Shown here: piece after piece, positions 57,803 to 64,000 of the stretch | How positions within the stretch are numbered: the stretch's first letter is position 1 | Layout: every line of letters starts with the position of its first letter | Assembly (NCBI GenBank): GCA_016780765.1 | Contig: JADHLH010000002.1 | Location: 1 to 64,000, forward strand | Source: Alphaproteobacteria bacterium | GTDB lineage: Bacteria; Pseudomonadota; Alphaproteobacteria; Puniceispirillales; Puniceispirillaceae | Direction: 5' to 3' | DNA: 64,000 nt | Position numbers and translations under genes: made by a program | Notes under the pieces: model-generated | The model's input: only the letters and a program-made list of their open reading frames with translations | What the model was told of the DNA's origin: nothing | The model's database searches: none

Positions 57803-57997
57803 GGCGGTCTGCAAATCAAGTGGAAGGTGTAAAGCTGCCTATCATGCACCAATGGTGAAGTACAGTGGACAGGCTGACTGCTGAACCGGTCGGCAAACCG
57901 GTGCGTGGGCCAAGCTGTAATGCGGGCCAGCTTGAATTTATCTCTGCCTTCAGCTATCCGATGACACCGCCTACTGACAGCAAAGTGATGTGCCGCG

Positions 57998-59200
57998 ATG
58001 GATTCCCCGTTTCTGTTCGTTGACGATATTGAAACTGCAGGCAAACGCTGTCTCGTGCGGCTGGATCTGAATGTGCCGTTTGTCGACGGTGTTGTTGGTG
58101 ACGATACACGTATCCGGCGCGTTCTGCCGGGCCTGGAAGCGCTGTGCAGCGCTGGTGCGCGTGTGATCATTATGACCCATCTGGGACGGCCAAAGGGCCG
58201 ACATGTGTCCGAGATGTCGGTGACGCCGGTTGCTGACAGGCTGGCATCGTTGATCGGCCGGCCGGTGCCGGTGGTGAGTGATATCACCGGCCAGCAGGCA
58301 GTGGATGCCGTTGCCGGGATGCAGGATGGTGACGTTCTGATGGTGGAGAATTTGCGCTTCCATGCGGGTGAAGAGGCGAATGACGTCGCATTTGCTGCCA
58401 CGCTGGCAGCACTTGGTGATGTCTATGTTGGTGATGCCTTTTCCTGCACGCACCGGGCGCATGCATCGGTTGAGGCATTGCCCCGCATGATGCCGATTGT
58501 GGCGGCTGGCCGCGCATTGGGGGATGAGTTGTCTGCCTTGCACCGGGCACTGGCCGCACCGGAACGTCCCCTTGGTGCGGTTGTGGGCGGGGCAAAGGTG
58601 TCGACCAAGCTGTCGGTGCTGGAAAACCTGGTCAAACGGGTGGATGTGCTGGTGCTTGGCGGCGGCATGGCCAACACCTTTCTGCTGGCTGACGGGCATG
58701 ATATCGGGGCCTCGCTGGTAGAGGCTGACATGACGGAAACCGCATCCGGGATCGTCAGAACGGCCAATGATCACGGGTGCCGCCTGATCCTGCCGCATGA
58801 TTTCTGTGTGGCCAAGGCGCTGGCAAGTGATGTTGACACCCGTATCGCGAAGACGGGTGATGTCAGGGCTGATGATATGATCCTTGATGCCGGACCGGAA
58901 TCCGCTGCCACCGCCATCGCCGCCCTGTCTGACTGCCGTACAATTGTCTGGAACGGGCCGATGGGCGCGTTCGAATTTTCGCCTTTTGACGCTGCGACGA
59001 ACGCGCTTGCACAGGCAGTTGCCGCGCGTAGCAAGAATGACGGGGTGATGTCGGTTGCCGGCGGTGGTGATACGCTGGCCGCACTTGCCAATGCGGGTGT
59101 CAGTGACGACATATCCTACATATCGACCGCCGGTGGTGCATTTCTGGAATGGCTGGAAGGACGCACCCTGCCCGGGGTAGAGGCACTTCGCCGCGCCTAG
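57998..59200 (+). CDS. pgk: Phosphoglycerate kinase
   Basis: RCLVRLDLNVPFVDG, MTHLGRPKG, GAVVGGAKVSTKLSVLENL, WNGPMGAFE. Confidence 0.95.
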   Translation: MDSPFLFVDDIETAGKRCLVRLDLNVPFVDGVVGDDTRIRRVLPGLEALCSAGARVIIMTHLGRPKGRHVSEMSVTPVADRLASLIGRPVPVVSDITGQQAVDAVAGMQDGDVLMVENLRFHAGEEANDVAFAATLAALGDVYVGDAFSCTHRAHASVEALPRMMPIVAAGRALGDELSALHRALAAPERPLGAVVGGAKVSTKLSVLENLVKRVDVLVLGGGMANTFLLADGHDIGASLVEADMTETASGIVRTANDHGCRLILPHDFCVAKALASDVDTRIAKTGDVRADDMILDAGPESAATAIAALSDCRTIVWNGPMGAFEFSPFDAATNALAQAVAARSKNDGVMSVAGGGDTLAALANAGVSDDISYISTAGGAFLEWLEGRTLPGVEALRRA

Positions 59201-59254
59201 ACCCCCTTGATGATCGGGGGGTGCAGCAGCGATAATGCAGGCTCCTAAACAAGG

Positions 59255-59905
59255 ATGACAGACATGCTGTTTTCAAACCCGTTCAAAGCCCGCCTGCCAT
59301 TGAAGGCAGAGGCACTTCCCGGCCGCAGCGCCCCGATTTTCGATGGTGGGGCGCATTGTGTGCTTGGTACACCGACCACTGGCCCCTTTCCTGACCATCT
59401 GGAAACCGTACAGCTTGGCCTTGGCTGTTTTTGGGGGGCAGAGCGCCTGTTCTGGAAACTGAAGGGCGTTTATACGACTGCAGTCGGCTATGCTGGTGGA
59501 CATACCCCGAACCCCACATATGAAGAGGTCTGTTCAGGGCGTACAGGTCATTCAGAGGTTGTGCTTGTGGTCTATGACCCGGCAGTAATTTCGCTGCAAC
59601 AGGTGCTGAAGGTCTTTTTTGAAGAGCATGACCCGACACAAGGCTATCGTCAGGGGAATGATATCGGCACGCAATATCGCTCGGTGATCTATTGCGACAA
59701 TGATGAAGCGTTGCAGACGGCGCGCGCGACGGCAAAGGCTTATGGCCGCGCACTTGGTGAGGCTGGTCGCGGACAGGTAAGTACCGAGATCGAAGCGGCC
59801 GGAAATTTCTACTACGCCGAGGATTACCACCAGCAATATCTGCACAAGGTGCCGAATGGGTATTGCGGGCTGAAAGGCACGGGCGTCGCCTGTATCACTG
59901 CCTGA
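59255..59905 (+). CDS. msrA: Peptide-methionine (S)-S-oxide reductase
   Basis: [50 protein letters not shown]. Confidence 0.95.
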   Translation: MTDMLFSNPFKARLPLKAEALPGRSAPIFDGGAHCVLGTPTTGPFPDHLETVQLGLGCFWGAERLFWKLKGVYTTAVGYAGGHTPNPTYEEVCSGRTGHSEVVLVVYDPAVISLQQVLKVFFEEHDPTQGYRQGNDIGTQYRSVIYCDNDEALQTARATAKAYGRALGEAGRGQVSTEIEAAGNFYYAEDYHQQYLHKVPNGYCGLKGTGVACITA

Positions 59906-60017
59906 CCGGCGTCGCCAGCAACGGCCGAATCATCTCTTATTTCGCCGTTGACGCGGCGCGGGGCCAGTGTTAGGTTCCGCGCTCAATTGAATTGACCTTC
60001 TGGTTACGGAGCCCGAC

Positions 60018-60143
60018 ATGAAAGTCGTAAGTTCACTGAAAACACTGAAAACGCGTGACCGCAACTGTCAGGTTGTTCGCCGTCGTGGTCGCCTCTATGT
60101 GATCAACAAGCGCAACCCGCGCCTGAAGGCACGCCAGGGCTAA
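60018..60143 (+). CDS. rpmJ: Ribosomal protein L36 (41 aa: [41 protein letters not shown]); absent from ORF track
   Basis: Direct translation; characteristic L36 sequence. Confidence 0.95.
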   Translation: MKVVSSLKTLKTRDRNCQVVRRRGRLYVINKRNPRLKARQG

Positions 60144-60182
60144 ACATGATCAGGGCAATCTGGCCTGTTCATGCGTTACCAG

Positions 60183-60208
60183 ACGGTCGGCTTTGCCGGC
60201 CGTTTTTG
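60183..60208 (+). terminator. Intrinsic terminator downstream of rpmJ
   Basis: acggtcggc(ttt)gccggccgt stem with one G-U pair followed by ttttg. Confidence 0.85.
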
Positions 60209-60390
60209 TTTGTAGGGTTCCTTTTGCCAACCAGTGTCACTATTTGTCTGTCCTGGAGACCGGTTTTGTAATGCCATGTGCCCTGCGGCATATCGGCCGT
60301 GCGGCTGGATGATCGGTATTCCGTTTTGCTATGGACGAGCGCCCTGCGCTAGTATTACTCGCTGAGGCAAGAGGCCTGCGGAGACAAAAG

Positions 60391-61878
60391 ATGTTGATGC
60401 CCGAACCAGACCAGCAGGTCATTGACCGGCGTGATGATATCTGCCACGCGTTGCGCAAACTGGTGCCGGCAGCGTGCGTTGTTGATTCGACCGAAAGCAT
60501 GCGTGCTTTTGATGCCGACGGATTGTCGGCTTATCGCCAGCTGCCTCTGGCTGTTGTGCTGCCTGAAACGGTCGACCAGATTGCCGCTGTGATGAAATGG
60601 TGCCACCAGAACGAGATCAAGCTGGTACCGCGCGGGGCCGGCACCTCACTGTCGGGCGGGGCGTTGCCGCTGGCTGATGCCGTGCTGCTGGGGCTCGGCA
60701 AGTTCAATCGCATTCATGAAATTGATTATGGCAACCGATGTGTGGTGGCCCAGCCCGGTGTCACCAATCTGGCTATCACCCATGCTGTTCAGGCTGACGG
60801 GTTCTATTATGCGCCGGACCCGTCCAGTCAGATCGCCTGTTCGGTTGGCGGTAATGTTGCCGAGAATTCTGGCGGGGTCCACTGCCTGAAATACGGTTTG
60901 ACAACCAACAATCTGCTGGGTGTCGAGATTGTGACGATGGAAGGGGAGATCCTGCGCTTTGGTGGCAAGCATCTCGATGCCGGGGATTATGACCTGATGG
61001 GCATCATGACCGGATCAGAAGGCCTGCTGGGTGTTGTCAGCGAGGTGACGTTGCGCATTCTGCAAAAGCCTGCCACGGCGCGTGCCTTGCTTGTTGGCTT
61101 TGATGATACGGATTCGGCGGGTACGGCTGTTGGCGATGTGATTGCTGCTGGCATCATCCCGGCAGGTATGGAGATGATGGACGGGCTGGCGATCAATGCG
61201 GCAGAGGATTTTGCCAATGCCGGATATCCGCGTGAGGCCGCTGCATTGCTGATTATCGAACTGGACGGGCCGGAAGTTGAGGTGGATGCGCTGATCGAAC
61301 GTGTTGAAGCCATTTTGCGCACCGCTGGTGCCTCGTCGGTTCGTGTCAGCCAGTCCGAGGAAGAGCGCAATCTGTTCTGGGCCGGGCGGAAGTCAGCTTT
61401 TCCGGCGGTCGGGCGCATTTCGCCCGATTATCTGTGTATGGATGGTACAATTCCGCGCCGCAGGCTACCTGATATGATGCGGCGGATGGCTTCGCTCAGC
61501 CAGCAATACGGCTTGCGGGTGGCAAACGTGTTTCATGCGGGCGACGGCAATTTGCATCCGTTGATCCTGTTTGATGCCAACATACCGGGTGAGCTGGAAC
61601 GCGCCGAGGATTTTGGCGCCGATATACTGAAAAGCTGCGTTGAAATGGGCGGTGTGCTGACCGGTGAGCATGGCGTTGGTGTTGAAAAGCGTGACCTGAT
61701 GACCATCCAGTTCACCGAGGATGATCTGAAACAGCAGCAGCGGCTGAAATGTGCTTTTGATCCCGGACATCTTTTGAATCCCGGCAAGGTATTTCCGCAT
61801 CTGCATCGCTGTGCCGAACTGGGCAGGCTGCATGTCCATAAAGGCAAGATGCCGCATCCCGATCTGCCAAGGTTCTGA
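60391..61878 (+). CDS. glcD: Glycolate oxidase FAD-linked subunit
   Basis: PRGAGTSLSGGALP, CSVGGNVAENSGGVHCLKYGLTTNNLLGVE, GEHGVGVEKRDLM. Confidence 0.92.
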   Translation: MLMPEPDQQVIDRRDDICHALRKLVPAACVVDSTESMRAFDADGLSAYRQLPLAVVLPETVDQIAAVMKWCHQNEIKLVPRGAGTSLSGGALPLADAVLLGLGKFNRIHEIDYGNRCVVAQPGVTNLAITHAVQADGFYYAPDPSSQIACSVGGNVAENSGGVHCLKYGLTTNNLLGVEIVTMEGEILRFGGKHLDAGDYDLMGIMTGSEGLLGVVSEVTLRILQKPATARALLVGFDDTDSAGTAVGDVIAAGIIPAGMEMMDGLAINAAEDFANAGYPREAAALLIIELDGPEVEVDALIERVEAILRTAGASSVRVSQSEEERNLFWAGRKSAFPAVGRISPDYLCMDGTIPRRRLPDMMRRMASLSQQYGLRVANVFHAGDGNLHPLILFDANIPGELERAEDFGADILKSCVEMGGVLTGEHGVGVEKRDLMTIQFTEDDLKQQQRLKCAFDPGHLLNPGKVFPHLHRCAELGRLHVHKGKMPHPDLPRF

Positions 61879-61921
61879 CCAGAGTCTTGCCACACAACCA
61901 ACACCAACTGCGGGTATTCCT

Positions 61922-63124
61922 ATGACAGACGTCATTGCCACCAGTCTTGCCGACGTGAAAGACGCTGTCGAAAGCGCGATTGCGGCCGGGCATCGACTGG
62001 AGGTGCGCGGCACTGGTTCCAAGAGCAACCTTGGCCGCGAATGCAATGCCGATGCGGCGCTGGATGTTTCTAAAATGGCTGGCATTGTTGATTACCAGCC
62101 TGAAGAGCTGGTCATGACGCTGCGCGCGGGCACGCCAATGGATGAGGTTGAGGCTGCATTGGCAGATGCCCGCCAGATGCTGGCGTTCGAGCCGCCGCGT
62201 ATGGGGCGGATTTCGAGCGGACCACGCAGCGAATTGCAGGGTACAATCGGTGGCATTGTGGCAGCAAACCTGTCCGGCCCCCGGCGGCTGACAGCAGGCG
62301 CAACACGCGATTACCTGCTGGGTTTCGAAGCCATTTCGGGGCGAGGTGAGCTGTTCAAATCAGGCGGCCGGGTGATGAAGAATGTAACAGGCTATGATTT
62401 GTCTAAGCTGATGTGCGGGTCATTTGGCACGCTGGCAGTGATGGATGAAATTACCCTGAAAACGTTGCCTGCACCGGAAACCAGTCAGTCGTTGCTGGTT
62501 GCATGTGCAGACTTTGCGGCTGCCACAAAAACCATCGCCCAGATATTCGCAACTCCGCATGAACCGGGTGCCGCAGCAATACTGCCGCAAAGCATTGCTG
62601 CCGAGGAAGCGGTTGATACTGGCGGTGCCTTTACCGTTATCATCCGGCTTGAGGGGATTGAGGCGTCGGTAGCTGACCGTATTGCCAATCTGCAAGCAAT
62701 GACAGGCGGCGAGACCATTGCCAAACCGGCCAGTGAAACCTTGTGGCAACGTATTCGTGATGTGCAGCCATTGGCCGAAAAGCCGCATGATCTGTGGAAA
62801 GTGTCTTGTGCACCGTCCGATGCGCCGCGCCTTGTGGAGTCCCTTGATTCGGCGATGGGTGTTCGTTTCATGGCCGACTGGGCTGGCGGCTTGCTGTGGT
62901 TCGGGGCCAGCCGGTCCCGTGATCTTGGCAACCGGCTTCGCGCGGTCGTTGCGGAACTGGATAGCGGGTTTGCAATGCTGGTGCGTGATGTGGCGGTAAC
63001 ACGTGATGAGATAGCCCCGTTCCAGCCGTTGCCAGCACCGCTGTTCGAGCTTCACAAGCGTGTCAAAGCGTCATTTGATCCACGTGGTGTGCTGAATTAC
63101 GGGCGCATGCATAGCGGTATCTGA
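61922..63124 (+). CDS. glcE: Glycolate oxidase FAD-binding subunit
   Basis: GTGSKSNLGR, ELQGTIGGIVAANLSGPRRLTAGATRDYLLG, GGRVMKNVTGYDLSKLMCGSFG. Confidence 0.9.
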   Translation: MTDVIATSLADVKDAVESAIAAGHRLEVRGTGSKSNLGRECNADAALDVSKMAGIVDYQPEELVMTLRAGTPMDEVEAALADARQMLAFEPPRMGRISSGPRSELQGTIGGIVAANLSGPRRLTAGATRDYLLGFEAISGRGELFKSGGRVMKNVTGYDLSKLMCGSFGTLAVMDEITLKTLPAPETSQSLLVACADFAAATKTIAQIFATPHEPGAAAILPQSIAAEEAVDTGGAFTVIIRLEGIEASVADRIANLQAMTGGETIAKPASETLWQRIRDVQPLAEKPHDLWKVSCAPSDAPRLVESLDSAMGVRFMADWAGGLLWFGASRSRDLGNRLRAVVAELDSGFAMLVRDVAVTRDEIAPFQPLPAPLFELHKRVKASFDPRGVLNYGRMHSGI

Positions 63125-63133
63125 GAGAGAGCG

Positions 63134-64000
63134 ATGCAAACCCATTTTACCGAGGCGCAGCTTGAAGACCCGCAAACCCGTGAGGCGGATGCCATCCTGC
63201 GTAAATGCGTGCATTGCGGCTTTTGTACCGCTACCTGTCCAACCTATGTGCTGACTGGCGATGAAAGGGACAGCCCGCGTGGCCGGATCTGGTTGATGCG
63301 TGAATTGCTGGAATCGCCCGAAACTGTCAGCGCCGACACCGGCTTTCATCTTGATCGCTGTCTTGGTTGTCAGTCCTGCATGACAACTTGTCCGTCCGGT
63401 GTTGATTATGCGCATTTGCTGGATATCGGACGTGAGCGTATGGATGCCGTCAACAAGCGTTCGGTGGCTGACCGTCTGATGCGCCGTCTGCTGGCCATCG
63501 TGATCCCGCATGCCGAACGCTTTCACCTGATGATGCGGCTTGGCGGCGTCGCGCGCCTGTTTGCGCCGGTCTTGCCGGCCTCGATGAAAGCAGCGCTGAA
63601 AAAGATGCCGGTACGTGTCGGGCGTCTGGACAAGATTGGCAGCAAAACGGTTACATTTGCTGCCCGCACGCAATCCCGGCGGCGGGTGATCCTGCTGGCT
63701 GGCTGTGCGCAGCGTGCGCTTGACCCCGGTATCAACGCCAGCACTGTGCGCGTTCTTGGCAAGCTGGGGGTGGATGTCACGGTGCGCAGCGAATCCTATT
63801 GCTGCGGTGCACTTGCCCACCATATCGGCGAGGGCGATGCCGCGCATGAGGCAATGCGCGCAAATCTGCTGGCATGGCGTGAGGAAATCGAAGCTGGCGA
63901 CATTGATGCCATCATCACCAATGCGTCTGGATGCGGCACCATGGTCAAGGATTACGGTCATCTGGCTGCAGGGGACCCGGAACTGGCCGATATCGCCGCA
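63134..64000 (+). CDS. glcF: Glycolate oxidase iron-sulfur subunit (truncated by window end)
   Basis: Two 4Fe-4S motifs CVHCGFCTATCPTY and CLGCQSCMTTCPSGV; no in-frame stop before the end. Confidence 0.92.
   Translation, partial: MQTHFTEAQLEDPQTREADAILRKCVHCGFCTATCPTYVLTGDERDSPRGRIWLMRELLESPETVSADTGFHLDRCLGCQSCMTTCPSGVDYAHLLDIGRERMDAVNKRSVADRLMRRLLAIVIPHAERFHLMMRLGGVARLFAPVLPASMKAALKKMPVRVGRLDKIGSKTVTFAARTQSRRRVILLAGCAQRALDPGINASTVRVLGKLGVDVTVRSESYCCGALAHHIGEGDAAHEAMRANLLAWREEIEAGDIDAIITNASGCGTMVKDYGHLAAGDPELADIAA

Noticed and set aside
59195-59225. acccccttgatgatcgggggg as pgk terminator
   Set aside because: A stem is possible but there is no T-tract; not strong enough to annotate.
1-64000. 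Prophage, transposon, integron or secondary-metabolite cluster
   Set aside because: No integrase, transposase, phage structural, NRPS/PKS or terpene synthase genes recognised on either strand.

Overview
This 64 kb window looks like a chromosomal segment of a heterotrophic alphaproteobacterium, possibly a marine SAR116-like lineage (inferred from gene content; no rRNA is present to confirm). It holds about 60 tightly packed protein genes. I see no prophage, IS element, CRISPR array, rRNA or convincing tRNA. The content is mostly transport and catabolism: a ynjBCD-like ABC transporter with a divergent ATPase, a livKGFHM branched-chain amino-acid-type ABC operon, a protocatechuate 4,5-cleavage lower pathway (ligJ, ligC, ligU, ligI), an iron ABC pair (fbpAB) behind two large palindromes, a phyH-dpaL-M24 operon, a creatinase/ureohydrolase/potABCD-type locus, glcDEF, azlCD, pgk, msrA and rpmJ. 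The most unusual feature is a family of unrelated short intergenic tandem arrays (units of 14-20 bp), most of which begin or end at a stop codon. Other notable points are a 43-bp near-perfect palindrome upstream of fbpA, a decayed proline-racemase-family remnant at about 19.93-20.09 kb, a 36-aa candidate small ORF missing from the ORF track, and the absence of any recognisable transcription factor. Product names come from reading motifs and remembered family sequences; no database search was run.
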